Shown: positions 27,139-35,975, counted from the first letter of the stretch. The stretch is 46,415 nucleotides of DNA from Fen-1258 sp964449775 (GCA_964449775.1 CAYVBQ010000031.1:1-46415), one strand, 5' to 3'. Numbers and translations are program-made. Notes: generated from the sequence alone by a model not told the origin.

Positions 27139-29213
27139 GCCGGACAATCAAATTAAACGGAAACTGGCTATACAAAACTGACAAGGACGGCAAGCTGAGT
27201 TATGCATCCGTTCATGAAATGTTTTTGTCGGGAAAGATAAAAGACATTATGAGTATTCCTAACAATTGGCAGCTTGCCGGTTTAAATAATTTCAACGGAT
27301 CAATCTGGTTTATAAAAGAGTTTTCAGTTAACGATTCACAGTTTACAGATAAATTAAACGTAGTTGAGTTCAAAGGGATAGATTATTTCTCTGATGTCTG
27401 GTTAAATGGAAAATTCCTTGGCAGGCACGAAGGTTATTTCCAATCGTTTAATTGTGATGTCAGCCGCTTCCTGAGAGAAGATAATTTATTAATTGTGAAA
27501 GTCACATCGCCATTCGAAGAACCGAAGACCGTTTGGCCTCTAAAGAAAAAACTTATTAAAGGAATTTTTAATCATCACGATTGCAGACCGGGCGGGTGGG
27601 ATTATGAACGGGGGCAGGATCAAAACACCGGTGGAATTTGGAATGATGTTCTATTAAATATTACCAATCATCTGTTCATTGAAAACGTAAAGGTGAGTTC
27701 AAAAATAAATTTTGAGAAGAACAGTGCGCTTATCCGGATTGATTGCAGTTACAAATCTAATTTAACAAAACCATCTAAGGAGAAGATAAAGATCGGATTG
27801 ACATCTCCTTCGAAGAAAAAACAGATAAAAGTTTTTGACATTCAACTCAGACCAAAAAAAAATCATTTCACCTTAACGTTGGAGATAAAAAATCCCGAAT
27901 TGTGGTGGAGCTGGGATCTGGGAAGACCGGATTTATACGATTTAAAAATTTCAGGAGAATTTTTTGGCGGGCATCAGACCAAATTTGGAATCCGGGAAGT
28001 TAAGCTCGATGAAAATCAAATATTTTATCTCAATGGTAAGCGGCTATTCTTACGTGGAACGAATGTAATACCAACACAATTCTTGAGCGATTTATCACCG
28101 GAGAAAATAGATAAACAAGTTTCTCTAATGCGTGAAGCAAATTTGAATATTGTTCGTATGCATGCGCACGTCAACAGAAAAGAATATTATGATGAATGCG
28201 ACCGTCAAGGAATTTTAGTCTGGCAGGATTTTCCTTTGCAATGGACTTACGATGATTCAAATGAGTTTGCCGCAAATGCAGTTGAACAAATCAAAGAAAT
28301 GGTTAATCAAAATTACAACCATCCTTCTATTGCATTTTGGTGCTGTCATAATGAACCGGGAAAGCAGATCGAGACGCTGGACAAGCAGCTTTACAAAACC
28401 GTTTCAAGTGAAGACACAACACGAATTATTCGTCTTGCATCAAATTATGAAGAGCATGCATACGACGGTTGGTATTGGGGTGATAAAGAACATTATGCTG
28501 CAACTCCTATGGGACCACTTGTTACAGAATTTGGCGCTCAGGCAATACCGCAATTATCATCATTAAAAAAATTTCTCTCACAAAATGATTTGGAGAAACC
28601 AAACTGGGATAAATGGAAGTATCATAATTTTCAATATGAGCAGACATTCCAAATCGCCGGAGTTAATAGAGGAAAATCTATTCAAGAGTTCATAACAAAT
28701 TCTCAAGAGTATCAAGCAGACCTGATTCGTACAGCAATCGATTTTTACCGGCGCAAACGCTTCAACGGAATTAACGGCGTATTTCAGTTTATGCTAATTG
28801 ATTGCTGGACATCAATTACTTGGTCAGTTGTTGATTATTATTTTCAGAAGAAGAGAGGATTCTTCTCACTTCAGAAGGTTATGCAGCCGCTTTATGTTTC
28901 AGTTCGTGTCCGTCAAAAAAAATATTTTGCCGGTAAGAATTTGCTGGTTGATTTATGGATCATCAACGATTTACATCGCAGTTACATAAATAGTTCTTTA
29001 GATTTCATGTTAGATGGAAAGTTAATTCACAAAATAAAGCTCGGAACCATTGAACCCGATTCAATCCGTTTTATTGATTATGAATCAATTCATATTAAGT
29101 TACCGATGAATATGAAAGTCGGAAAACACAAAATTACTTTAGCTCTAATCACTGATAGACAGTCAAAAGCAATCAATGATTTTATGATCGAAATCGAGAG
29201 GCAATTAAAATGA
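27135..29213 (+). CDS. GH2 family glycoside hydrolase
   Basis: The 692-residue protein has the GH2 order. It begins with a sugar-binding jelly-roll (TIKLNGNWLYKTDKDG, FKGIDYFSDVWLNGKFLGRH, HEGYFQSFNCDVSRFL). An Ig-like domain follows, then a TIM barrel (LYLNGKRLFLRGTN-like region, NLNIVRMHAHVNRKEYYDEC) with acid/base E407 in CCHNEP and likely nucleophile E465 in LVTEFGAQ. It has no signal peptide of its own, which is odd beside secreted neighbours; the upstream fragment overlapping it by 4 bp does carry one. GH2 covers beta-galactosidase, beta-mannosidase, beta-glucuronidase and others, and I cannot choose among them. It overlaps the following glucoamylase-type gene by 4 bp (ATGA), so translation is coupled. 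Confidence 0.85.
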   Translation: MSRTIKLNGNWLYKTDKDGKLSYASVHEMFLSGKIKDIMSIPNNWQLAGLNNFNGSIWFIKEFSVNDSQFTDKLNVVEFKGIDYFSDVWLNGKFLGRHEGYFQSFNCDVSRFLREDNLLIVKVTSPFEEPKTVWPLKKKLIKGIFNHHDCRPGGWDYERGQDQNTGGIWNDVLLNITNHLFIENVKVSSKINFEKNSALIRIDCSYKSNLTKPSKEKIKIGLTSPSKKKQIKVFDIQLRPKKNHFTLTLEIKNPELWWSWDLGRPDLYDLKISGEFFGGHQTKFGIREVKLDENQIFYLNGKRLFLRGTNVIPTQFLSDLSPEKIDKQVSLMREANLNIVRMHAHVNRKEYYDECDRQGILVWQDFPLQWTYDDSNEFAANAVEQIKEMVNQNYNHPSIAFWCCHNEPGKQIETLDKQLYKTVSSEDTTRIIRLASNYEEHAYDGWYWGDKEHYAATPMGPLVTEFGAQAIPQLSSLKKFLSQNDLEKPNWDKWKYHNFQYEQTFQIAGVNRGKSIQEFITNSQEYQADLIRTAIDFYRRKRFNGINGVFQFMLIDCWTSITWSVVDYYFQKKRGFFSLQKVMQPLYVSVRVRQKKYFAGKNLLVDLWIINDLHRSYINSSLDFMLDGKLIHKIKLGTIEPDSIRFIDYESIHIKLPMNMKVGKHKITLALITDRQSKAINDFMIEIERQLK

Positions 29214-31204
29214 TAAAAAAGATAATGTTGCATTGTGCAGCGCTCTTATTGCTTACATGTTTTGTTCATGCACAAGATGTTACACCTCCATCTACTCCAC
29301 AAAACTTCGCGTCAATTTCATATGAATCCCACATTGATCTGATCTGGAAGCCTAATACTGAGACCGATCTTGCCGGTTATAAAATTTACAAGTGGGACGG
29401 TTCTACATACAAGTTTTTCTCAAACGTAAAAAAATACAGATCATTTTATTGGGAATGGATCGGCAATACATCTGTTGCTGGCAAATATAAAATTACGGCT
29501 TACGATCTTTCCGGCAACGAATCACCAATGAGCGCCGTAGTAACAACACTTACTCATCTAATGACCGATATTGAATTTCTTGATATGACTCAGCGCGCGA
29601 CCTTCAGATATTTTTGGGATTGGGGTGATCCGAATTCCGGGATTGCACGCGAGCGCTGGCAACCAAATGAAAGCGATATTACAAATACAATCGGTGGCGG
29701 CGGATTTGGAGTAATGGCAATTATAGTTGGTATTAAACGCGGATTCATTACGCGAGACCAAGGTGCTGATAGGATGAAAAAGATTGTAGATTTTCTTGCC
29801 AATAAAATTGAAAAATTTTATGGCGCATTTCCTCATTGGTTCAACGGAACTACAGGTAAAGTAGTGAAGTTTGGAAATTATCAGGATGGTGGAGATATTG
29901 TTGAAACCTCATTTATGATTCAAGGTCTTCTCGCAGCAAAACAATATTTCAACTTGCAAAACAGCGTTGAAGATCAGATAAGAAATACCATAAAACAATT
30001 ATGGGAAGGAGTTGATTGGGATTTTTTTAGAAACGGTTCTACTGCACTCAACTGGAATTGGTCTCCGACAATGGGCTTCAATATTGGAGGCAATCCGTTT
30101 TTATTTCATGGCTGGAATGAAACTCTTGTTACATACTTTCTTGCAGTTGCTTCACCAACTCATCCTATCGCACCGGATTTTTATCGAAGCGGATGGGGAA
30201 ATGATGGTGGTATCAGGTATACCGGAATAGTTAGATATGGATATCAACTTCAAGTCGGAACAAATTATGGCGGACCACTTTTCTTTACTCATTATTCTTT
30301 TTTAGGATTTGATCCGCGTGGTAAAAGAGATTTATATGCAAATTATTTTGTACATAATTACAATCAGACAATGATCAACCGCTCGTACTGTATTGAGAAC
30401 CAAAATAAGTTTGCCGGTTACAATGAAAATTGCTGGGGGTTAACCGCAAGTAATAGTATTCCCGGTGTGGGATATTTAGCGCATGAACCCGGTTCGAATG
30501 ATAATGGAACAATTGCACCAACCGCCGCACTCTCTGCTATGCCATATTTTCTTTACGAAAAAGAAAATCTTTCATTGAATGCGCTTAAACATTTTTACAG
30601 AGTGTATGGAAGTAAGCTATGGGGCGACTTTGGCTTCAAGGATGCATTTAATCTAACTTATTCATCCGCTATCAAAAGTAACGGAAAAATTATTGGATAC
30701 AATAATGGCGAATGGTTCAATGATGATTATCTTGCTATCGATCAAGGACCAATAATCTGTATGATAGAAAATTACCGTTCGCAATTACTATGGAATTTAT
30801 TTATGGCAGACACGGATGTGAAAGCCACTCTTTCAAAAAATGATCCTTTCTTCCCCTCAGTTGATCCTTCAGATGTGGTTGATGAAAAAAATATTCCTTC
30901 CGAATTTATACTGAAAGGAAATTACCCGAATCCGTTTAACCCGGGAACAACAATTCAATACACAATTCCATCCGTAGAGACTCGCCGCGGCGAGTCTCTA
31001 CAACATGTTATTTTAAAAGTGTATGATACACTCGGAAGAGAAATAGCAACACTTGTAAATGAAGAACAGCAGCCCGGTGAACACAATATAACATTTGATG
31101 CAGCGAATATTTCCAATGGAAATCAATTAACATCGGGAATATATTTTTACAGAATACAAGCCGGGAAATATTCGGCATCAGGAAAAATGGTTCTTCAAAA
31201 ATGA
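29210..31204 (+). CDS. Secreted Fn3 + glucoamylase-like (GH144-type) + T9SS protein
   Basis: After a signal peptide (MIKKIMLHCAALLLLTCFVHAQ), residues about 25-115 form an Fn3 domain (PPSTPQNFASISYESHIDLI...GYKIYKWDG). Residues about 120-535 form the glucoamylase-like domain (FRYFWDWGDPNSGIARERW, GGGGFGVMAIIVGIKRGFI, CWGLTASNSIPGVGY, DNGTIAPTAALSAMPYF, DQGPIICMIENYRSQLLWN). A T9SS type A domain (GNYPNPFNPGTTIQYTIPS) closes the protein. It resembles the lipoprotein encoded at 24862-26247 but is exported by T9SS, so the pair may act in different places on the same beta-glucan. Beta-1,2-glucan is the substrate of characterised GH144 members; this is inferred here. A perfect 28-bp palindrome lies in frame in the sorting domain. 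Confidence 0.87.
   Translation: MIKKIMLHCAALLLLTCFVHAQDVTPPSTPQNFASISYESHIDLIWKPNTETDLAGYKIYKWDGSTYKFFSNVKKYRSFYWEWIGNTSVAGKYKITAYDLSGNESPMSAVVTTLTHLMTDIEFLDMTQRATFRYFWDWGDPNSGIARERWQPNESDITNTIGGGGFGVMAIIVGIKRGFITRDQGADRMKKIVDFLANKIEKFYGAFPHWFNGTTGKVVKFGNYQDGGDIVETSFMIQGLLAAKQYFNLQNSVEDQIRNTIKQLWEGVDWDFFRNGSTALNWNWSPTMGFNIGGNPFLFHGWNETLVTYFLAVASPTHPIAPDFYRSGWGNDGGIRYTGIVRYGYQLQVGTNYGGPLFFTHYSFLGFDPRGKRDLYANYFVHNYNQTMINRSYCIENQNKFAGYNENCWGLTASNSIPGVGYLAHEPGSNDNGTIAPTAALSAMPYFLYEKENLSLNALKHFYRVYGSKLWGDFGFKDAFNLTYSSAIKSNGKIIGYNNGEWFNDDYLAIDQGPIICMIENYRSQLLWNLFMADTDVKATLSKNDPFFPSVDPSDVVDEKNIPSEFILKGNYPNPFNPGTTIQYTIPSVETRRGESLQHVILKVYDTLGREIATLVNEEQQPGEHNITFDAANISNGNQLTSGIYFYRIQAGKYSASGKMVLQK
30974..31001 (+). 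repeat. Perfect 28-bp palindrome in a T9SS sorting domain
   Basis: GTAGAGAC, then a 12-nt centre (TCGCCGCGGCGA), then GTCTCTAC: all 14 pairs match. In frame it encodes VETRRGESL, between TIPS and HVILKVYD of the sorting domain. This is the same linker site where the GH16 protein carries its 65-bp repeat. Confidence 0.8.
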
Positions 31205-31205
31205 T

Positions 31206-32501
31206 ATGAACACAAACAAAAAAATAACTGCTTACTTCTTATTTCTTACTCCTTACTTCTTACTTCTATCTTCTACCTTCTTGTTCTGGAGCTGTACTCA
31301 AAATCATGATAATAAAATTACAATCAACTTTTGGGCTATGGGTGTTGAAGGGGAAACTGTTTCCAAACTTATTCCTGAATTTGAGAAGCAGAATCCGAAC
31401 ATAAAAGTAAAAGTTTTACAGATAGCCTGGATAGCCGCTCACGAAAAACTTATCACTGCATTTGCCGGCGAAACACTGCCGGATGTTTTTCAACTTGGTA
31501 ACACATGGATCCCGGAATTTGAATCTCTCGGTTCAATAGAACCGCTCAACTCTTACATAAAAAAATCTTCGGTTGTAAATGCAAATAATTTTTTCCCGGG
31601 CATTTGGGAAACAAATTTAATTGATACAACGGTTTATGGAATTCCGTGGTATGTTGATACACGGGTTATGTTCTATCGTACCGATATATTGGAAAGTGTC
31701 GGTTACAAAAATTCACCGCGTACTTGGGCTGAACTTTATGACGCATCTAAAAAGATAAAACAAAAATTCAACAGCTATTCTTTCTTCATTCCGACAAACG
31801 AATGGCTTCCTTTTGTTCTGTTCGGAATTCAGAATAATGCCGAACTTCTTAAAAACAAAAACCGTTATGGAAATTTTTCCGGTAAAGAGTTCAGAGAAGC
31901 TGTTGAGTATCTGGCTAAGTTTTATCATGAAGGATTAGCACCCGTTGATATGCAGCAGGTGATGAATGTTTATCAGGCATTCGGGGAAGGATTTTTCTCA
32001 ATGTACATTACAGGTCCGTGGAATGTAACCGAATTTCAAAATCGATTGCCTAAGGATATTCAAAACAAGTGGATGACGGCACCTTTGCCTTCGCCAAATA
32101 AAGATTATCCCGGATACTCTTTGGCGGGAGGGTCAAGTCTTTCTCTAAACGCGAAATCCGAACACAAAGAAGCCGCGTGGAAATTTATTGAATTTATTTC
32201 CGAAGCCAAGACGCAACTGAAATTTTACAAACTTGTTTCATCACTGCCTGCGGTAAAAAAAGTTTGGGAAGATTCCTCTTTAGTGAATAATAAATTCATG
32301 AAAGCATTTTATACGCAGCTTCTTAAAACAAAACCAACGCCTAAAATACCGGAATGGGAACAAATTGTTTTTTCAAAAATTCAACAAGCTACGGAAGTGA
32401 TAGCTCGTAAAAAGAAAACAATAACAGAAGTGCTGAAAGAATTAGATAAAGACGCCAACGACATCCTTGAAAAAAGAAGATGGATGATGGATAGAAAATG
32501 A
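31206..32501 (+). CDS. Sugar ABC transporter, substrate-binding lipoprotein
   Basis: The 431-residue product has a lipoprotein signal with lipobox FWSC (Cys about 29) and then the family 1 extracellular solute-binding fold (INFWAMGVEGETVSKLIPEF, DVFQLGNTWIPEFESLG, GIPWYVDTRVMFYRTD, YSLAGGSSLSLNAKS, AAWKFIEFI). It is expected to capture an oligosaccharide, here probably a beta-gluco-oligosaccharide, and pass it to the permeases encoded next. It starts 1 bp after the glucoamylase-type gene and overlaps the first permease gene by 4 bp, so enzyme and importer are in one unit. The ligand is inferred from context only. Confidence 0.92.
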   Translation: MNTNKKITAYFLFLTPYFLLLSSTFLFWSCTQNHDNKITINFWAMGVEGETVSKLIPEFEKQNPNIKVKVLQIAWIAAHEKLITAFAGETLPDVFQLGNTWIPEFESLGSIEPLNSYIKKSSVVNANNFFPGIWETNLIDTTVYGIPWYVDTRVMFYRTDILESVGYKNSPRTWAELYDASKKIKQKFNSYSFFIPTNEWLPFVLFGIQNNAELLKNKNRYGNFSGKEFREAVEYLAKFYHEGLAPVDMQQVMNVYQAFGEGFFSMYITGPWNVTEFQNRLPKDIQNKWMTAPLPSPNKDYPGYSLAGGSSLSLNAKSEHKEAAWKFIEFISEAKTQLKFYKLVSSLPAVKKVWEDSSLVNNKFMKAFYTQLLKTKPTPKIPEWEQIVFSKIQQATEVIARKKKTITEVLKELDKDANDILEKRRWMMDRK

Positions 32502-33376
32502 ATAATACAAAACTTAGCGCCGTAATACTTTTTCTTGGTCCGTCTCTTATTGTGATTTTCACTTTCTTCTTTTTGCCGGTAATTGTTGCCTTCTTGATGA
32601 GCTTTACAGATTTCGATATTTATGCTCTTGGAAATTTAAGTAACATGCGTTTTGTGGGATTAAAAAATTATTACAATCTTCTGAACGACCCTCTGTTCTG
32701 GGCTTCAATTAAAAATACATTTTACTTCGTAATTGTGGGCGGACCTCTTTCGGTTGCAACTTCGCTCGGAGCGGCGTTATTGCTCAATTCGAAGCTGATT
32801 AAGTACAAAAGCATTTTTCGCTTAGTATATTTTCTCCCCGTCGTTACCACTCTGGTTGCGGTTTCGATTGTGTGGAGATATATCTATCATCCCCGCTTCG
32901 GATTGTTAAATTATATTTTAAGCCTCTTAGGAGTTGGGCAAATTGACTGGCTTGGAGATCCAACTTTTTCGATGCCCGCAATTATTCTTTTAGCCGTCTG
33001 GAAAAATTTCGGTTACAATATGATAATCTTCATCGCCGGATTGCAAAACATTCCGGAAGAACTTTATGAAGCAGCAAGCATCGAAGGCGCAACTGCGTGG
33101 CAGAAGTTCAAAAGTATAACTGTACCCATGCTTGCCCCGACTTCACTTTTCATCGGGGTTATTACTATGATAGGATACTTTCAACTATTTGCCGAACCAT
33201 ACGTGATGACGCAGGGAGGACCGCTTAACAGCACTCTTAGTATTGTGCTTTACATGTATCAGGAAGGATTCCGTTGGTGGAATATTGGTTACTCCACTGC
33301 CATTGCATTCTTATTGTTTGTAATAATATTAATCGGCACTGTCATTCAATTTAAACTGCAGAAAGAAACGGAATGA
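32498..33376 (+). CDS. Sugar ABC transporter permease, MalF/UgpA type
   Basis: The 292-residue protein has six or so membrane segments (LSAVILFLGPSLIVIFTFFF, NTFYFVIVGGPLSVATSLGA, MPAIILLAVWKNFGYNMIIF) and the cytoplasmic EAA loop (EELYEAASIEGATAWQKFKS) that docks onto the ATPase. It shares a 4-bp ATGA overlap with the binding-protein gene and is 4 bp from the second permease gene. It forms the first half of the CUT1-type membrane channel for sugar import. Confidence 0.94.
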   Translation: MNNTKLSAVILFLGPSLIVIFTFFFLPVIVAFLMSFTDFDIYALGNLSNMRFVGLKNYYNLLNDPLFWASIKNTFYFVIVGGPLSVATSLGAALLLNSKLIKYKSIFRLVYFLPVVTTLVAVSIVWRYIYHPRFGLLNYILSLLGVGQIDWLGDPTFSMPAIILLAVWKNFGYNMIIFIAGLQNIPEELYEAASIEGATAWQKFKSITVPMLAPTSLFIGVITMIGYFQLFAEPYVMTQGGPLNSTLSIVLYMYQEGFRWWNIGYSTAIAFLLFVIILIGTVIQFKLQKETE

Positions 33377-33380
33377 TGAA

Positions 33381-34190
33381 ATGAAGAAGTACTTAGTTAT
33401 TTCTATAGCCGTGGTACTGGGCGTGATGACGTTTCTTCCTTTTTTGTGGATGGTATCCGCATCGTTTATGTCAACCGGTGCTGCAAATACTTATCCGCCA
33501 AAACTCTTTCCGGATAAATTTGATTTTTCACATTACCAAAATTTATTCACCAGACTAAATCTTACGAGATATTTATTCAATAGTCTGGTGATCTCACTTG
33601 GTGTAACTTTCTTTTCGTTACTGCTTAATTCAATGGCAGGTTATGCATTTGCGAAATATCGCTTTGCACGTAAGAAAGGATTGTTCAAATTTTTGTTGAG
33701 TTCGATGATCATTCCCGGACAAGTTACAATGCTGCCGGTGTTTTTAATCTTGAAAAACATGGGATTCATCAATACCTACTTTGCAATTATCGTTCCGGGT
33801 ATGGCAAGCATCTTTGGAATTTTTTTGATTCGGCAATACGCTTTATCAATACCGGATAGTTTAATTGAAGCTGCCAAGATGGATGGCGCAACCGAACTGC
33901 AAATATACTTTCGTGTTATACTTCCTCTCTGCAAACCGATTCTTGTTACGTTAGGTTTATTTACTTTTATGGGAACGTGGAATGATTTCTTGTGGCCTTT
34001 AATTGTAATGACAGATTCCAGTATGTACACAATGCCGGTAGCGCTTGCAAACCTGATGAGCGAGCATGTTCAAGATACGGAATTAATGATGGCAGGTTCC
34101 GTAATAACCATTGTTCCGGTTCTAATTGTCTTTCTTGCACTGCAGAAATATTATATAAAAGGAATTATGATGGGGAGTGTTAAGGAATGA
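33381..34190 (+). CDS. Carbohydrate ABC transporter permease, MalG/UgpE type
   Basis: The 269-residue protein has the MalG-type N-terminus (MTFLPFLWMVSASFM), the YPPKLFPD.F.FSHY segment and the EAA loop (IEAAKMDGATELQIYFRVIL, then PLCKPIL). These mark the second half of a CUT1 sugar channel. The following ATPase gene is separated by 109 bp that contain a hairpin repeat, unlike the tight spacing elsewhere in the operon. Confidence 0.94.
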   Translation: MKKYLVISIAVVLGVMTFLPFLWMVSASFMSTGAANTYPPKLFPDKFDFSHYQNLFTRLNLTRYLFNSLVISLGVTFFSLLLNSMAGYAFAKYRFARKKGLFKFLLSSMIIPGQVTMLPVFLILKNMGFINTYFAIIVPGMASIFGIFLIRQYALSIPDSLIEAAKMDGATELQIYFRVILPLCKPILVTLGLFTFMGTWNDFLWPLIVMTDSSMYTMPVALANLMSEHVQDTELMMAGSVITIVPVLIVFLALQKYYIKGIMMGSVKE

Positions 34191-34197
34191 CACCATT

Positions 34198-34286
34198 GTC
34201 ATTCTGAGTTCCGGTGATTTTCATCGGGGCGAAGAATCTCCTACTTCCATGTGTAGAGATTCTTCACCTGAACATTCTTCAGAATC
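34198..34286. repeat. Dispersed hairpin repeat inside the ABC transporter operon
   Basis: GTCATTCTGAG...GAAGAATCT (34198-34239) and AGATTCTTC...CATTCTTCAGAAT (34257-34285) are reverse complements of the CATTCTGA family. The left arm is interrupted by a 9-bp-class hairpin (CCGGTGATTTTCATCGG). The element fills the gap between permease and ATPase genes and ends just before the ATPase ribosome site. Confidence 0.75.
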
Positions 34287-34299
34287 CAAAGGAGAAATA

Positions 34300-35391
34300 A
34301 TGGCATCTGTAAAACTGATCAACGTTTCAAAAGTTTATGACGGCAAAAATAAAGTCGTTCATAAAGTCAATCTTGAAATAAATGATAAAGAATTTATTGT
34401 GCTTGTGGGTCCCAGCGGATGCGGTAAATCCACTACGCTGAGAATGATTGCCGGACTCGAAGAAATTTCGGAAGGAGAGATATTTATTGATGGTAAATTT
34501 GTAAATAACGTACAATCAAAAGACAGAGACATTGCAATGGTATTTCAGAACTATGCGCTATATCCACACATGACGGTTTTTGATAACATGGCTTTCGGTT
34601 TAAAGTTGAGAAAGTTTAGTAAAAATGAAATTACAGAGCGCGTCAACCATGCCGCAAAAATTTTAGATATGGGACATCTCTTAGATAGAAAACCAAAACA
34701 GCTTTCAGGTGGTCAACGTCAGCGGGTAGCTGTAGGACGTGCAATTGTGCGTAAACCTAAAGTGTTTTTATTTGATGAACCGTTAAGTAATCTTGATGCA
34801 AAGTTACGTGTTCAAATGCGTGCCGAGATATCACGCTTGCATCAAAGACTTGAAGCTACTACAATCTATGTTACTCACGATCAAACCGAAGCTATGACGA
34901 TGGGTGATAGAATTGTCGTTCTGAAAGATGGAATTGTACAGCAAGTTGATTCACCAATGAATCTCTACAATTATCCCGCTAATAAATTTGTCGCCGGATT
35001 TATCGGAAGCCCCGCTATTAATTTTATTGACGGAAAAATTGTTCGAGAGAACGGACTTGCATTTTTAAGCAGGGAAAAGTTGATCTTATTTCAATTGAGT
35101 CCGAATAATTCAGAGAAACTTATTCCATATATCGGGAAAGATGTTACTCTTGGAATTCGTCCTGAAGAATTCAGAATTGAATCTAAGGGCGGGTATAAAA
35201 TTAAAGTATTAGTAGATTTAGTTGAACAGATGGGAAGTGATGTTTACTTACATTTCAATCTGGAAGGTTCTCCATTTATCGGAAGAGTTAAGCCCACAAT
35301 GGATTTTCGTTCAAAAACAGAATTCGAATTATTTTTTGATATAGGGAACATCCATCTCTTTGAGAAACTCAGTGGTAATAAGATAAATTAA
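34300..35391 (+). CDS. Sugar ABC transporter ATP-binding protein, UgpC/MsmX/MalK type
   Basis: The true start is ATG 34300 (MASVKLINVSKVYDG), preceded by AAAGGAG; the frame extends upstream to 34177 only by running through a hairpin repeat. The 363-residue ATPase has Walker A at residues 37-45 (GPSGCGKST), the Q-loop (MVFQNYALYPHMTV), the signature LSGGQRQRVAVGRA, Walker B with catalytic Glu (VFLFDEPLSNLDAKLR), the switch His (YVTHDQTEA) and a C-terminal TOBE/OB region (LGIRPEEF...). It powers the two permeases. Shared MsmX-type ATPases often serve several importers, so it may also energise transporters encoded elsewhere. Confidence 0.95.
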   Translation: MASVKLINVSKVYDGKNKVVHKVNLEINDKEFIVLVGPSGCGKSTTLRMIAGLEEISEGEIFIDGKFVNNVQSKDRDIAMVFQNYALYPHMTVFDNMAFGLKLRKFSKNEITERVNHAAKILDMGHLLDRKPKQLSGGQRQRVAVGRAIVRKPKVFLFDEPLSNLDAKLRVQMRAEISRLHQRLEATTIYVTHDQTEAMTMGDRIVVLKDGIVQQVDSPMNLYNYPANKFVAGFIGSPAINFIDGKIVRENGLAFLSREKLILFQLSPNNSEKLIPYIGKDVTLGIRPEEFRIESKGGYKIKVLVDLVEQMGSDVYLHFNLEGSPFIGRVKPTMDFRSKTEFELFFDIGNIHLFEKLSGNKIN

Positions 35392-35650
35392 AATTAGGTG
35401 TGAGAGCAAATAGAATAAATATTCTATCTTCTCTAGTTATCCATATGTTTTAGTTGAAAAGTGAATTCATTTTTGGGCAAAATGATACTCTGTGAAAACG
35501 GTTTAAAATGCTGTTATCTTTTTTTGACTCAATTACCATTTGGTCACTTCCATCTAAAAAATGAAACTAAGATGTCTTTAGTTCAAAATCATTACTTTGA
35601 GGACACACGAGGTTTTGATTATGCACACCCGTGTCACTCTTCCAGTAGCT
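35392..35650. other. Noncoding gap between importer and toxin-antitoxin module
   Basis: No convincing gene is seen. An AT-only stem, ATAGAATA-AA-TATTCTAT at 35410-35427 followed by a CT-rich run, may be a weak terminator for the importer operon. A GTG-started 66-codon frame at 35461 has no ribosome site and no recognisable product, so it is not called. Confidence 0.45.
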
Positions 35651-35749
35651 ATACCCTTTAGGGATTATCATTAACAATTTATTTGCATTTATACCCGAAG
35701 GGTTATAAATTTACAACCAGAAGCGTAAATACACCCCGAAGGGTATAAT
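35650..35749. promoter_or_regulatory. Three HipB-type operator sites, about 40 bp apart
   Basis: Three inverted repeats of the form TATACCC-gaa-GGGTATA precede the hipB start at 35751. The first is ATACCCtttaGGGATTAT (35651-35668), the second TATACCCgaaGGGTTATA (35690-35707), and the third ACACCCCgaaGGGTATAA (from 35731). Their CCC blocks begin at 35654, 35694 and 35735, that is 40 and 41 bp apart, near four helical turns, so they face the same side of the DNA. A TATAAA at 35704-35709 overlaps the second site and may be the -10 box. Autorepression by HipB is inferred. Confidence 0.7.
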
Positions 35750-35750
35750 C

Positions 35751-35975
35751 ATGAATAAAATAAATGATATTTCAGAATTTGTGAAGACAATGAGAAAAAA
35801 AAATGAATTGACGCAGGTCCAATTAGCCGAACGAGCCGGCGTAGGATTAAGATTTATCCGCGAAATGGAGCAGGGGAAACAAACATTACAGATGGATAAA
35901 GTTAACCAAGTTCTTTTTCTTTTTGGACATCAACTTGGTCCCGTAAAACTTGAATTACGAGAAGAAGATGAATAG
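35751..35975 (+). CDS. hipB: HipB-like antitoxin, XRE helix-turn-helix protein
   Basis: The 74-residue protein is a single XRE/Cro-type helix-turn-helix (MRKKNELTQVQLAERAGVGL, RFIREMEQGKQTLQMDKVNQ, VLFLFGHQLGPVKL). It matches the HipB antitoxin/autorepressor family in size and in lying first in the operon. It probably binds the three operator repeats that end at its start codon. Its last 8 bp overlap the start of hipS. In HipBST systems HipB is the DNA-binding and augmenting partner, while HipS neutralises the kinase. Confidence 0.85.
   Translation: MNKINDISEFVKTMRKKNELTQVQLAERAGVGLRFIREMEQGKQTLQMDKVNQVLFLFGHQLGPVKLELREEDE

Noticed and set aside
34177..34299. 41-residue N-terminal extension of the ABC ATPase
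   Set aside because: It is translated hairpin repeat; the family N-terminus and an AAAGGAG site define the start at 34300.
35461..35661. 66-codon GTG-started frame before hipB
   Set aside because: No ribosome site or recognisable domain, and it runs into the operator repeats.
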